Made by a program: the position numbers and the translations under genes. DNA of 64,000 bases from the NCBI GenBank assembly GCA_030867875.1, contig JAOWCC010001634.1, forward strand, positions 136,854,365-136,918,364, read 5' to 3'. This DNA comes from Actinernus sp. WN-2022. Lineage: Eukaryota; Cnidaria; Anthozoa; Actiniaria; Actinernidae. Below, piece by piece: positions 31,584-42,212 of this stretch (the stretch's first letter is position 1; each line of letters opens with the position of its first letter). The notes below the pieces were generated by a model. It was not told where the DNA came from. It searched no databases and worked only from the letters and a program-made list of their open reading frames with translations.

Positions 31584-31939
31584 TGAGCTACGCAGAAAAG
31601 GTCTATACTATGAGTTCAAAAATAAAACTTCCCGTCGTCGTATCTAAAAACGGCTTGTACTGGTAATAATATAGCAACTCTACTTTATGACTATGCAAAA
31701 ATATGTCAAAATCTGATCGTAGTGGCACTTTAAGCGGTCCAAGTTAGGCGTTATAGTTGATTAGAACTGTGTCCTTGTGGACAGTTAGCTTCACGCGTGT
31801 GTATATACATGTAGGCAAGAGAAGAAGGACGGTGACTGCAACTTGTACTGAAACATGCCGAGTACCAACAAGTACATATCGCACTAATGATCACTTCAGG
31901 TATCTAAAGCCGTGGCTACATGAGCGATGTTCTGCTTGC

Positions 31940-32245
31940 ATAGGCTAGGTGACTTTCTGAAACTGTGGCATTCCCATCGCGCAGTGAGCCATTCTTGCGC
32001 AAGTGATTCGACTTTCTGAAAACTGTGGCATTCCCAGCGCGCGGTGAGCAACTCTTGCACAGGCGAGGTAACCTGATGAAAACTGTGGCATTTCAAGCGT
32101 TCGTTGAGCCACTCTTGCACAGGTGAGGCGACATTCTGAAAACTGTGGCATCCCAAGCGCCTGTGAGGCCCTCTTGCACAGGCGAGACCACTTCCTGAAA
32201 ACTGGCATTCCCAGCGCGCTGTTAGTCATTCTTGCACAGGCGAAG
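31940..32245. repeat. Five-copy tandem repeat, 61-62 bp unit
   Basis: CTGAAAACTGTGGCATTCCC recurs at about 31956, 32017, 32079, 32140 and 32201, followed each time by AGCGCGC-like and CTCTTGCACAGGCGAG segments. Two minus-strand frames remain open across it. The unit length is not an exact multiple of three, so this is not a stable coding repeat. Confidence 0.85.
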
Positions 32246-32854
32246 AGCTGAAAAAAATACCGGGAAAGATCGCGAAAAATTTAATGTCACTTGTAGCGAA
32301 CTAAACCCGCTGCGACGCCGGTCTAGTCAATAAAGAGAAAGTACGAAACGTTACCAGTCTTCCATGACGCGACAGTTTTTCAGAAAGTCTCGTCGCCTGG
32401 CAATCAAAAAATTGCGCGTGTACCCGCGGCTTGACTGGGCAGAAGAAACAAAGGAAAAACTTTAGAACCTTGTCTACTTCTCTGGTAATTTATCTAATGG
32501 CAGCCTGTTAGCTGATTATCCTCGGTTTAAAGGGGCACGTACTGTCAACCTTTCTCACGACGAGAGACAAAAATAACTACTCAGATTAGCAGAGTATATA
32601 TGTTTTCCAGGTATACTGAAGAAAATCTGAGACTTTTATAAAGGATGGTAAAGATTGGAGTGGTGAAAGTTACTGTTTTTAAGAGAAATTTCGAACAACT
32701 TGAAATCGGTTCACTGTTACCGAAATCAAGTTTCTAAAATAAATTATTAAGCTTTTGTAATCCGCATTAAACTTTGCTATCCTCTATCGAAAACGTTCGG
32801 AAAGCATATCAGGACATTCACATGGTATTTCTGTTCGATCTCTGGGTGTTATTT
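32246..32854. other. Intergenic, no feature seen
   Basis: Unique-looking AT-rich DNA between the tandem repeat and the DIRS-type element; no ORF above noise. Confidence 0.5.
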
Positions 32855-33033
32855 ATGTATTTATGCTCGGGACTGTTATTGCAGTGCAACTAGATTACGT
32901 AAGAGTACATTCCACACTTGTTTATACGCTTTTGTTATTCAAACAGATATAAGTCATGTCGCAATCAAGTTTTATACTCTTAGGACAGTCAGTGTAACGG
33001 ATCAAACGACAGTTAATTTGTTCCTTAAATATC

Positions 33034-33570
33034 ATGTCAGATAGAGGCGAAGAAGAAGATTCTATTCCACATGCTTCCCGAGATCAAACTGACAAGACAG
33101 TTTTGCAACTGAAATCATACTTCGATTCAAAGTTTTTGTCATTGAAGCGTGAACTATCACAGGACCAGATAAAGTCCTCTTCCTCACTAGCAAAGAAGCT
33201 TAAATCCGAAAGTAGTGTGAACTTCAAGTTCCACGGTAACAAGAAACAATTTGACTTTAACACGCAAACTTTGGACCAAATTTCTCATAGTTCGGATCTT
33301 GTAAACTCCTTGAAACACCTCGTCGACCTTGAGGACCCAGACAACCAGGAGGTTACAGCGCTGATTATCAAGCTAGACGAATCTCTTAAATTTACTACAA
33401 AGTCGGTAGATCGACGGAACAAGCTCATCAGAATCGCCGATAAGTCGGAAGCGGGTTGGGCTGTAGTCGACGAGTATCTGTCCGACGAAGTCGCCTCTGG
33501 CTCTGAAGACGAGAAGAAAATCCGTGCGGCGGAACAAAGGGCAATAAAAAAAGAAAAGAAACTCCCGTAA
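33034..33570 (+). CDS. Gag-like N-terminal part (YR retroelement)
   Basis: A 178-residue acidic/basic protein starting MSDRGEEEDSIPHASRD six bases after repeat A1, with a lysine-rich end in a poly-A tract where the frame is lost. A shift there would open a further basic stretch, but no zinc knuckle lies on this side of the internal repeat. Typical of ORF1 in DIRS-like elements: low conservation, charged, presumed RNA-binding. Confidence 0.7.
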   Translation: MSDRGEEEDSIPHASRDQTDKTVLQLKSYFDSKFLSLKRELSQDQIKSSSSLAKKLKSESSVNFKFHGNKKQFDFNTQTLDQISHSSDLVNSLKHLVDLEDPDNQEVTALIIKLDESLKFTTKSVDRRNKLIRIADKSEAGWAVVDEYLSDEVASGSEDEKKIRAAEQRAIKKEKKLP

Positions 33571-33678
33571 ACAGCAAGCGGGACAGAAGTTAAGTATTAG
33601 TGTGTCCGTTCGTCTTTTGATTGATATTTTCAGTGTTTTCGCGCTATTTTCTACGGCCCGTTCTTTATATTCTTAACT

Positions 33679-34007
33679 ATGCTTTTTCAGTTTCGCATCC
33701 TAGCACTGCACATATCCTATCCTACCAATAATAATAAAGTATTATGGTTTACATACAGGTGTTCTGTGTTTTATACGGAGATAAAGGTTTAGAGCATAAA
33801 TGAGTTATTGTTGGCACGGAGTATAGACAATAAATGTATTTATGCTCGGGACTGTTATTGCAGTGCAACTAGATTACGTAAGAGTACATTCCACACTTGT
33901 TTATACGCTTTTGTTATTCAAACAGATATAAGTCATGTCGCAATCAAGTTTTATACTCTTAGGACAGTCAGTGTAACGGATCAAACGACAGTTAATTTGT
34001 TCCTTAA
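33679..34007 (+). repeat. Internal B1-A2 junction of the YR retroelement
   Basis: B1 ends GTATAGACAATAA and A2 begins ATGTATTTATGCTCGG with no base between. The same two sequences form the right (38832-38990) and left (32855-33028) ends of the whole element. It is what a circle junction, or the seam between two head-to-tail copies, would look like. It sits inside gag. Confidence 0.9.
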
Positions 34008-34016
34008 TTTCCATAG

Positions 34017-34280
34017 ATTATAAGAAGACAAACGCCCCCTACTGGTTTTACCGCTGTCTCTTCTATTTCACCGGGAAATTTCAATAATTTTCGTCCGTCA
34101 ACAACGAGAAAAGTTTTTGGTAAAAGCCAGAACGACGTCTGTTTCGCCTGTGGCAAGACAGGTCATTGGAGGAACAACTGCCCAAACTCCACTACTTACT
34201 TCTCACCAGGACCGTCCTACACGTACAGTAACTACAGGGATTATACAAACAAGACCAGCGGTACAAGTGGGCAGCACTAA
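34017..34280 (+). pseudogene. Gag-like C-terminal part with CCHC zinc knuckle
   Basis: The frame from 34017 to the TAA at 34278 carries CFACGKTGHWRNNC (C-x2-C-x4-H-x4-C), the nucleic-acid-binding knuckle of retroelement Gag. It has no start codon of its own and follows ttccatag, which could serve as a splice acceptor. It is either the continuation of the gag at 33034, split by the internal B1-A2 block, or the remnant of a second tandem copy. Confidence 0.7.
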
Positions 34281-35241
34281 ATTCATCGCCCAGAATAAAG
34301 TAGTAAGAGAAATCATTGAAGGTAACCAGTATTTTCAGTACGTTAACGGGAGAGATTTCGAATTTGAGGGCAGTTTGGATACTAATCCTACAGGCCTTAC
34401 TGCCTTAACAGTTAAAGGCAGGCTCAGAAAACATCAAGTTTTGGAAGGATACGCTTACAGCTAGTAACTAATAATTCGGCAAACAAGCATTCTGAATTTG
34501 TAACTGAATCTATAATAGAACTTGTTCAATCAGGCTGTGTTATAGAAGTCGTAATCCCTCCGATCGTGATAAACCCATTATCTGTATCGGTACAAACGTC
34601 GGGCAAGAAAAGGTTGATCCTCGATCTAAGACATGTTAACTTCCACATATGGAAGCAAAAGATCAAGTTTGAAGATATCAGAGTAGCCAATAATTATCTT
34701 CCGTATGATAATTTCATGTTTAAATTTGATCTTAAGTCCGGCTACCATCATATCGATAATGGTAGAACATCAATCTTTTCTTGGATTTTCTTGGTGTTTC
34801 AATGGAGTATGTAAATTCTTTGTTTTTACGGTTCTTCCATTTGGTCTTTCGTCTGCTCCATTTATTTTCACGAAAGTGGTCCGTGAATTAGTTAAATATT
34901 GGAGAAAGCATTTTGTCAGAATTACAGTGTATCTCGATGATGGTCTCGGTTCAGCTAGAGATTGGGCAAGTTGCGAGAGGTCGTCTAATTTTGTAGAGAA
35001 GGTTCTGAAGTTGTCGGGTTTTCTGCCTAATGATAAGAAGTCGGTCTGGCAGCCTACAACCAAATTAGAGTGGTTGGGATACATGATAGATTTGTCTACT
35101 CACGTTATTGCTATTCCCACAGATAGAATTCACAGTACTCAGCAGATTATTGATAATATTCTTTTGCATTCTTTCAGTACAGCCAGAAAAGTGGCACAAT
35201 TCGTAGGAAAAAGTATTTCCATGGGTTTTGTACTTACTGGT
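34281..35241 (+). pseudogene. Reverse transcriptase domain (frameshifted)
   Basis: Conserved RT motifs occur in order: RLILDLRHVN and FKFDLKSGYHHI (frame ending near 34755), then a frame change, LPFGLSSAPFIFTK, the catalytic box VYLDDG and LEWLGYMID. The YLDDG form and the GK-SISMGFVLTG end are typical of DIRS-group RTs. It needs at least one frame correction near 34750 and probably another near 34450. Cut at 35241 by the TGGT-flanked insertion; RNase H continues in frame beyond it. Confidence 0.88.
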
Positions 35242-35722
35242 TATTTCATGGTTTTCTATGGAATACCGGCGAATATTTCACGAGAAATTTGTATTATTTG
35301 GTATACAACGAGCCTTTAGGCGAGTTGTATACCAAAATAATATAAATTTCAAGTGAAATTTTCGCCAGTATTCCATAGTAAACCATAAAATAACCATATT
35401 ATCCTATAAATAACAATTTACGAAAAGATTTATCACGAAAACAAAGTAACTTACCGGACGATAGACTGCGAATTTTCTCGCCGGAATTGGAAAACACAAA
35501 TTTCGAGTGGCGGCCGCGCGCGTCTGCAGATAATTATGTATTCAAAATGGTGAATTCTTATTGGCTGGTAAAGAAAGGGCGCGAAATTTCCTGCATTTTG
35601 ATTGGCCTTGATCTAGCCATGAAATACCGCTCTGTATTTAATAGAAAACCATGAAATACCGCCCTGTATTTCATAGTAAAGCTGAGCTCTGATTGGCTGA
35701 AATAAAATATTTATAGGATAAT
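35242..35722 (+). mobile_element. TGGT-flanked element with a long hairpin, full copy
   Basis: It is flanked by TGGT at 35238-35241 and 35723-35726. Its 5' 160 bp form an imperfect hairpin: TTTTCTATGGAATACCGGCG through TTTGGTATACAAC is inverted by 35400. The rest (GATCTAGCCATGAAATAC, GAGCTCTGATTGGCTGAAAT) matches 24915-25201. The retroelement frame reads through if the element and one TGGT are removed, so TGGT is a 4-bp target duplication. Confidence 0.85.
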
Positions 35723-35726
35723 TGGT

Positions 35727-36722
35727 AATATTACTCGTATTATGACCAGATATTCTCATTTCGATATTTTGAGAAGATTTTCGTGGGATACGAGGATTGA
35801 ATTATCGAGCTCTACTCTAATAGAGTTAACTTTCTGGAAAAACAATCTATTGTTGTTGAACAGTAAACGCATGCTTAAGCAGCAATTTGTTTATTCTAGA
35901 ATATGTTATTCTGACGCGAGCTCTACCGGTTGTGCAAGCTACATCTTAGAATTTCATAACGCAATTGCTCATAAGATGTGGAGCGACATGGAAGCTCAAC
36001 GTAGCTCTTCTTACAGAGAACTTTATGCCATCTCCCTCGGTATGGAGTCCTTCATTAATATGTTGAAAGGTCAAACGATTATATGGTATACCGACAATCA
36101 AAGCGTTTCGAGAATAGTCGAAGTAGGTAGCATGAAGGAAGACTTGCAATGCATCGCTCTTCGTATTTTCAAGATATGTATACAACATAATATCCGACTC
36201 CAGGTGGAATGGATCCCTAGATCACTTAATGAAAGAGCAGATTTTTTGAGCAAAATCGTAGACTACGACGATTGGCGAGTTAGATCGAGATACTTCTGTG
36301 TGATTGAGGACAGGTGGGGTCCACATTCTGTGGATAGATTCGCTAATCATGAAAATACACAATTACCTCGTTTTAACAGCAGGTTTTGGTGCCCGGGCAC
36401 TGAAGTAGTAGACTCGTTTTCGGTTTCTTGGGCGAATGAAAATAATTGGGTAGTCCCGCCTATTTTCCTCATCCCTAGAGTTATTAATTACATCGTTGCC
36501 ACAGGGTGTAGAGGTACCCTTATGGTACCAAAATGGCCTTCTGCCGTATTCTGGCCTATGGTGTACACAGATAGAGGGTTATCGCGCATATTTACTGATA
36601 TATGTGAAATCCCGTGCGGTACAGAGGTGTTTGAATTTGGCCATAACAAGAAATCTTTGTTTGGTTCACCTGAATTTCGCTCCGGCGTCCTTTTCCTAAG
36701 GTTTCATAGTAGAACTGATTGA
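35727..36722 (+). CDS. RNase H and downstream domain of the YR retroelement
   Basis: Over 320 residues open in one frame. RNase H signatures include CYSDASSTGCA, the glutamate in SSSYRELYAI, WYTDNQS and NERADFLSK. Further on, GPHSVDRFANHENTQLPRFN and FSVSW are typical of DIRS-type pol proteins. It degrades the RNA strand during reverse transcription. It ends at TGA 36720-36722. Confidence 0.88.
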   Translation, partial: NITRIMTRYSHFDILRRFSWDTRIELSSSTLIELTFWKNNLLLLNSKRMLKQQFVYSRICYSDASSTGCASYILEFHNAIAHKMWSDMEAQRSSSYRELYAISLGMESFINMLKGQTIIWYTDNQSVSRIVEVGSMKEDLQCIALRIFKICIQHNIRLQVEWIPRSLNERADFLSKIVDYDDWRVRSRYFCVIEDRWGPHSVDRFANHENTQLPRFNSRFWCPGTEVVDSFSVSWANENNWVVPPIFLIPRVINYIVATGCRGTLMVPKWPSAVFWPMVYTDRGLSRIFTDICEIPCGTEVFEFGHNKKSLFGSPEFRSGVLFLRFHSRTD

Positions 36723-37406
36723 CGAGCATCGGAGGACAATTATCTTGCATAAAGTTGCATGATCATGGTTTGCGGTATTTAGTTTGATGTTTCAGATCAA
36801 GGGCCCACCTGGACGTTATCTACGTTATATTGATACGCATTAACTAGGGTCCACTTGAAACCTGACTGAAATATGTAAATATTACTACTTTGGTACTTAT
36901 ACATGTACGACTTAGCGAGATCATTTGATATTTTGAACCTGAGCTACCTGGCATGTTAACCACTTGGTGTTAGTTGACACAAGTCATATCGGATTCACCT
37001 GGATCCTAGTTTGTTGAGTAAGTTGAAGAAACTACTTAGTTTCCGTAATTAATTAATTATATTATTTGTATGCATTTACTGGGACCACCTGGTCATTATT
37101 GTTTTATCTGTAAAGTCCCACTTGGGTTGTAATCAAGATTGAAGTTCAATAACAACAACAAAAACAAACACAACAACAACAAAAATCCCACTTGGGTTCT
37201 CAGATTTATATCTGTTATCTAGGTTGCTATTGGCGACACCTGTTTGGGCCGCCTTTTGTTCGAAACGAAAGATAGAGTACATCGACAACCGATATAATCT
37301 CTATACAATTACATTGTTTTCGTTTATATATCCCTTTAGGTATGGTTAAAGGTATATTTATGGTTAATATATTCTTATTATTATATTTTGATCAGATATT
37401 ACTTCA
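36723..37406 (+). other. Spacer or possible intron between RNase H and recombinase, with CACCTGG/CACTTGG repeats
   Basis: No ORF. CCACCTGGACG, TTCACCTGGATC, CCACCTGGTCA and CCCACTTGGGTT(G/C) recur at intervals. The 3' border reads gatattacttcag before the recombinase frame opens, a good splice acceptor. A matching strong donor was not identified. Confidence 0.5.
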
Positions 37407-37922
37407 GCTGTATACCAGGAAGGAAACGGTCAGACGGATCAGAAGTTGTGGTTCCTTGCCTTAAATTCTAGAGCAGATAATACTGTTTTGTCTTACTGTA
37501 GAAACTTTTGTAAATTCAAATATTGGTGTAAACTCAGTAATATGAGAAATTCTTTCCTTCCCGCTACACCTACTACAGTTGCTATGTATCTTAAATCAAT
37601 GTTTGAAGAAAATAAGGCTAAGGCAACCATACACAACATGTATTATGCAATAAATTGGATACATAAGTTGGCAGGATTCGAGGATAGAAATCCTTGTAAT
37701 AAGTTTCTTGTAAAATCAGTTGTAGAGGCTTCAAACCGTATTAATTGTAAAGCTGTTAAGAAAGCTGAACCAATAACCCCTGAGGTTCTAAGGTTACTTT
37801 GTAAGCGTTATGGGGATAGTAGTAACTTAGTTGACATTAGATTCGTATGTATGTGTTTACTTTCTTACGCGGGGTTTTTCCGCATTTCTGAATTATTGAA
37901 TATTAGGAGGAATAATATTGTA
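37407..37922 (+). pseudogene. Tyrosine recombinase, N-terminal part
   Basis: The frame is open from about 37407, upstream of the first ATG at 37446, consistent with an upstream exon. SYCRNFCKFKYWC and ATPTTVAMYLKSMF are SAM-like core-binding features. The first catalytic Arg lies in SYAGFFRISELLNI. The gene is cut at about 37922 by an insertion; the C-terminal half is at 38349-38805. Confidence 0.82.
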
Positions 37923-38348
37923 ACCCAAGTTCAAGTTCAAGTTCATTTTATTCACACTTATTTAAAAAATATGTAATTATGTACATTTACGACAGCCATA
38001 AAAAAAAGAAGAAAAGGTATAAAGGTATAAAGATTTTGTAGGAGGAGAGTGCGTAGTGGCCAAAGGAGCAAAGCTTTCGAGTTGGCCACTACAATGTTGA
38101 AATTGATGAGGGAAGGAAGGTGATTAGCTTACATGTATATGGCTTAGGTGTAGATTTAAGAAAATAAAGAAAGAAAGGAAGGAGTCAAGAAAAGTATTTG
38201 ATAATAATTTACAAGTAAAGTAGACTTACATATTTAAAGATTAACAGATAAATTGATGAGGGAAGGAAGGTGCTTAGCTTACATGTATATGGCTTAGGTG
38301 TAGATTTAAGAAAATAAAGAAAGGAAGGAGTCAAGAAAAGTACCCAAG
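37923..38348 (-). mobile_element. Short retroposon inside the recombinase gene, with 7-bp target duplication
   Basis: ACCCAAG occurs at 37923-37929 and 38342-38348, flanking 412 bp. The left end TTCAAGTTCAAGTTCA is, on the minus strand, a (TGAACT)n-type 3' tail as in some LINE/SINE families. An 80-90 bp block (AATTGATGAGGGAAGGAAGG, TATATGGCTTAGGTGTAG) is duplicated at 38098-38195 and 38252-38340. Confidence 0.8.
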
Positions 38349-38805
38349 ACGAGTATCACAAGATCCTCATAGAAGTTAGCAAAACAGACAAATACAGAGA
38401 AGGCTCTTGGGTTTATATTGCCAAAACGGGTAATGATACATGCCCATATACCTTTCTCCTTAAATACTTGAGTGCTGCAGAGATACCTAACAATTCACAA
38501 GGTTTCATATTTAGATCAGTAAGATATGACAAACAAGCCAAAAGAAACGTTCTTTCTACAAAAGTTCTTAGCGCCAACAGATCTAGAGAGATACTTAAAG
38601 CAAATCTGGTATCTGTTGGAGTAAATTCTTCTGGTTTTAGTAACCACAGTTTTAGGTCTGGAGGGGCTACCGCAGCAGCGAATCTAAATATACCAGACAG
38701 ATTATTTAAAATCCACGGTAGGTGGAAATCGGAGTCTGCCAAGGACGGCTACGTGTGTGACAAAATCGAGGCACGGCTAATAGTGCCTAAGAATATTGGA
38801 CTGTA
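38349..38805 (+). pseudogene. Tyrosine recombinase, catalytic C-terminal part
   Basis: The catalytic cluster reads FSNHSFRSGGATAAA (H-x-x-R), then HGRWKSESAKDGY, with the His/Trp and the nucleophile Tyr in the expected order. The frame ends at TAA 38803-38805, just before repeat B2. It would cut and join the circular cDNA during integration; as it stands the gene is interrupted. Confidence 0.88.
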
Positions 38806-38990
38806 AAGTATTCTCAAAGTAATTGTAACTGATGCTTTTTCAGTTTCGCATCCTAGCACTGCACATATCCTATCCTACCAATAATAATAAAGTATTATGG
38901 TTTACATACAGGTGTTCTGTGTTTTATACGGAGATAAAGGTTTAGAGCATAAATGAGTTCAGTATTGTTGGCACGGAGTATAGACAATAA

Positions 38991-41355
38991 TTGAAATTTT
39001 GTTTTAAACAAACTTGAAGGTTCAATTCTATTGACAATTCCCCTCTAATGATTGGTCTAAAAAATAATCTGGCTTGGTGTTTCACACACCGCGGCAAAAC
39101 GGTATGCTCCGCTGGCCAAAAGAACGAAGGCGCTGCTATCAAATACAAATTACCGAGGGTTTCAACTTTTTTAGTAAATAATTTTATAACTTAGTAAACT
39201 CACAGTGAATTACAAATTAAGAAAACTTCAACCTGTTAAAGTCTTAGGCTTAGCTTTTAAGTAGTTTGCTTATTTTTTGACAAAACAGTTCACAAATGGA
39301 TGCCTTTAAGCAGAAATTTTAAAATCACGGGTATGTGCCTGTTGTTTCATTTCAGTTTTCGCGGGAAACTGGGGGCGGCCGCGCGCCGACAAGAAATAGC
39401 AAATACGCATGCGCGTAACGTTTTGCCGCGGTGTGGGTGTTTCGTACTGTAAAATAGGGGGCCTCGAAGTTTCTTTTCTCTTTGAATGCTCGAAACGGGA
39501 ACCTAACCAAAACAATTAACCGAAAACTATATTGACCAAGACATTGAATACATGGGCCAACCTGTGTTCCTGGCTTTGCCGAGGTTTTCGTGTACTTACC
39601 CGGTGGTTCTTGGTCACCTGGCAGTCCTCAAATATTCAACTTTATAGGCGAATCCTTGCTGACGTCATTGTTTACATTTTTGCCTCATTAGCATAAATTA
39701 AACTTCAAGCTACTAACAAACAATCTACATCAGTTGAAAGAGAATTTTAAACTTAGTCATTACGGAAAATGTGAGATAAATATGTTAAATATTTACGGAG
39801 AAATTCACTTTTCAAAACTGTAAAATCGGCTGGGGGGCAAGAGTTGCTGACAGCCATACATTCTTTGTAAATTTAGAGAGTTTTAAACGCTCATTCCTCA
39901 AAATATAATTATCATATCACACTCAAATTTTCGGTGATTATCAAGTGTGACAAGCTCTTTCGATTTGTGCACTCTGTTTGTTTGTATGTACGTCGCTTGA
40001 AGTTTGATGTATGCTAATGAGGTAAAAACGTAAACAAGGATTCGCCTATATAATAATCAGTCCTAAACGTACGCTCTGTCCTCTAATACCACACGGCTCT
40101 TAACCAATCACCTGATTGGCGTCGTGAGCGCGCGCAACCAATTTCTCAACTCGTTTTAATTGGATATTTTCATAGCTTTTAGTTTGCGATTATTATAAAA
40201 CAAATATATTCCATTCTTCCGTTCGTCTGTCCTCTTATTATATATAGCCTTTCGTAAACTGCAAAAGGCCTGGATCCGACTGATGGCATACTGATCCCAG
40301 CACATTCAATGATTCATAATTGACTTGGTAAAATTAATATAGAAAGTGTAGCCGCACACATTTTGACCGTAAGACCCTAGCCAGACCAGCCTTCGATGCA
40401 GATGTTCTATTTGGGGAGCCGCACTCTATTTGAGGATGAGGAGAAGGAGGGAAGAGAAGGTAGGGAACGCTATCAGGCAAGCCATATGATTTTGAAAACC
40501 GCCGCCTAAGTAGTATGCATCACTGAGCTATCAAAAATTACCTGTATTAATTTTCAGCGCATATTGTAGGCCTCAGAAAGCGTATGTTTTCTCCAAAATT
40601 AACCGATCGCGAGATCTTAACTTCAGAATCGTAACTTCTATAATGTCAAGCGATTTGAATTATTGTTTTTGTAGTAAGTCTCCCATCTGTGATATAAAAT
40701 GCACGTTATTGGCAAGATTTCAGTTTGGTAAATAACATCGTTCACGGCATTTCCGTTCACGGCATTTCCGTTCACAAAAACAGCACTTTACTTTCAAAAT
40801 AAATTCATAAATCGAAGTGCTAGAAATAATTTTATTTATGCATTGACTCGACTGTCTATTGTAGACCACGCAAAATGTACGTTTTCTCCAAAATTAGTCA
40901 GGTTTAGATTAACTTTAAAATCCTAAACATAACTTCTATCATGTCAAGCGATTTGAGTTCTTGTTCTTGTAGTATATCTAGCCTTCAATTCCAATGAACT
41001 TTCACTTGGTGGTCAGTAAAATCTACAGACTACAGGCCAAAACCTGGCAATTTAAGTCGTTTTAGAAAACATGAAAAAAAACATTTGGATTTTATCCAAT
41101 TCTTGTTTACTTAAATTTATTGCGAATTAATTTTGATGTTTGACTAATTTCAACTGTTGTGTGGAAAAAGATGCCGAATTCCGTGATTTAGACGACTCAG
41201 AATTCGCAAAAACCGGCCGCAGTTATTCAGTACAGAATTTAATAAAATAAAAATAGCATTTAATATTGGCAGTAATTGGCAGTAAAGACAAAAACCTACC
41301 CACGACTTGTACCCACACCCACGACTTGTACCCACACCCACGACGCACGACATGT

Positions 41356-41387
<32 letters not shown>

Positions 41388-41644
41388 GACAAGAAAGCTC
41401 TTACTCTCCTAATGACAGGTTTAATCCAATTAAAACGTTTTTATCTGATATTGAAATGAATATTATAAAAGAATTAAAGGTACATCAAATGAAACTCATT
41501 CGATTGAACAAGAAGCTCGTCTTTTATTCTACATTTAAACATGATACCGAGAGATTATTCTTTGGTAGCCAAATGCGTAGCAAAAGCCGCAGGGGTGCGT
41601 AGCAAAAGCCGCAGGGTGCTCAGGAATCCTACAATTTACAGCCA
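38991..41644. other. Intergenic block of MITEs and short repeats
   Basis: Inverted-repeat element at about 39066-39450 (ACACCGCGGCAAAACG and inverse). MITE at 39636-40052 (TATAGGCGAATCCTTG with inverse CAAGGATTCGCCTATA, plus CTCATTAGCAT pairs). Two direct copies of a block of about 130 bp (GTTTTCTCCAAAATTA, ATGTCAAGCGATTTGA) at 40545-40675 and 40850-40980. CCCACGACTTGTACCCACAC tandem words at 41296-41372. A doubled GTGCGTAGCAAAAGCCGCAG at 41571-41615. No gene. Confidence 0.7.
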
Positions 41645-41955
41645 ATGAGAGAGAGCTATCATTTTGTCTCGCTCACAGATTCTAAATCGGTTGAAATGAC
41701 GACGAAGAAAGCGAGTAGGAATTATAAAGGCAGAAGCCAAAATATCTTAAGATTTATCGAGAGTTGTGGCAACGAGCTTGATATAAGTGCGTTTCTTTCG
41801 CCTAATCTTGCTGCAGGGGCCAGGCTTGCAGCCAAAAATCAGTCGCAAGCTCTTGACGAGAAAACCTCAAGAACCTATGAGCTACGACTGCTGGCTCTTG
41901 AAAAATTTGCTTCAGAGAAATGGAGATGCTGCTGTGCTATTTGGCCAGCACAAAA
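41645..41955 (+). pseudogene. Hypothetical ORF, 3' end disrupted by a foldback element
   Basis: A basic start (MTTKKASRNYKGRSQN from the inner ATG at 41696) is followed by NILRFIESCGNELDISAF and TYELRLLALEKF, which looks like genuine amphipathic protein. The frame then runs into the palindrome at 41950-42212. I do not recognise the family. It may be a viral or transposon gene at the left edge of the virus-like element, or unrelated. Confidence 0.4.
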
Positions 41956-42212
41956 GACCTTAGTAGTATATACAATGGGGGGTTTGGCGCAATTCCAACA
42001 AATGTAACGAACACATACTACCAATTAGTAAAAATTGTTACATTTTTTTTTCATCTAATGGACTATCCTCACTTCGTTCAGCCCTCACTTCGTTCGGGGT
42101 CCATTAGATGAAAAAAAAAATGTAACAATTTTTACAAATTGGTAGTATGTGTTCGTTGCATTTTATTGCAATTGCGCCAAACCCCCACATTGTGTTTACT
42201 ACTACTATAGTT
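41950..42212. mobile_element. Near-perfect palindromic foldback element
   Basis: The arm GGGGTTTGGCGCAATT...AACGAACACATACTACCAATT...ATGTAACA...TTTCATCTAATGGA is inverted on the other side of a short CTTCGTTC-containing centre. Arms are about 110-120 bp with few mismatches. Confidence 0.9.

Larger units (their letters stand above)
32855..38990 (+). mobile_element. Tyrosine-recombinase retrotransposon (DIRS/Ngaro/PAT-like) with split direct repeats
   Basis: Order: A1 (32855-33028), gag N-terminal part, B1 (33679-33833) directly abutting A2 (33834-34007), gag C-terminal part with zinc knuckle, RT, RNase H, tyrosine recombinase, B2 (38832-38990). A1 and A2 appear identical over 174 bp; B1 and B2 differ by a 4-bp gap. 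Direct A...B-A...B repeats, no integrase and no protease, plus a phage-type recombinase, place it with the YR retroelements, which integrate from a circular intermediate and leave no target duplication. It is not intact: gag is split, RT is frameshifted, and insertions lie between RT and RNase H (35242-35722) and inside the recombinase (37930-38341). The near-identity of the repeats suggests recent activity. Confidence 0.88.

Noticed and set aside
31896..32229. Two overlapping minus-strand ORFs with repeated motifs
   Set aside because: They are translations of a 61-62 bp tandem repeat whose length is not a multiple of three; frames do not stay in register.
35946..36188. Minus-strand ORF within the RNase H region
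   Set aside because: Antisense to conserved RNase H motifs; a shadow frame.
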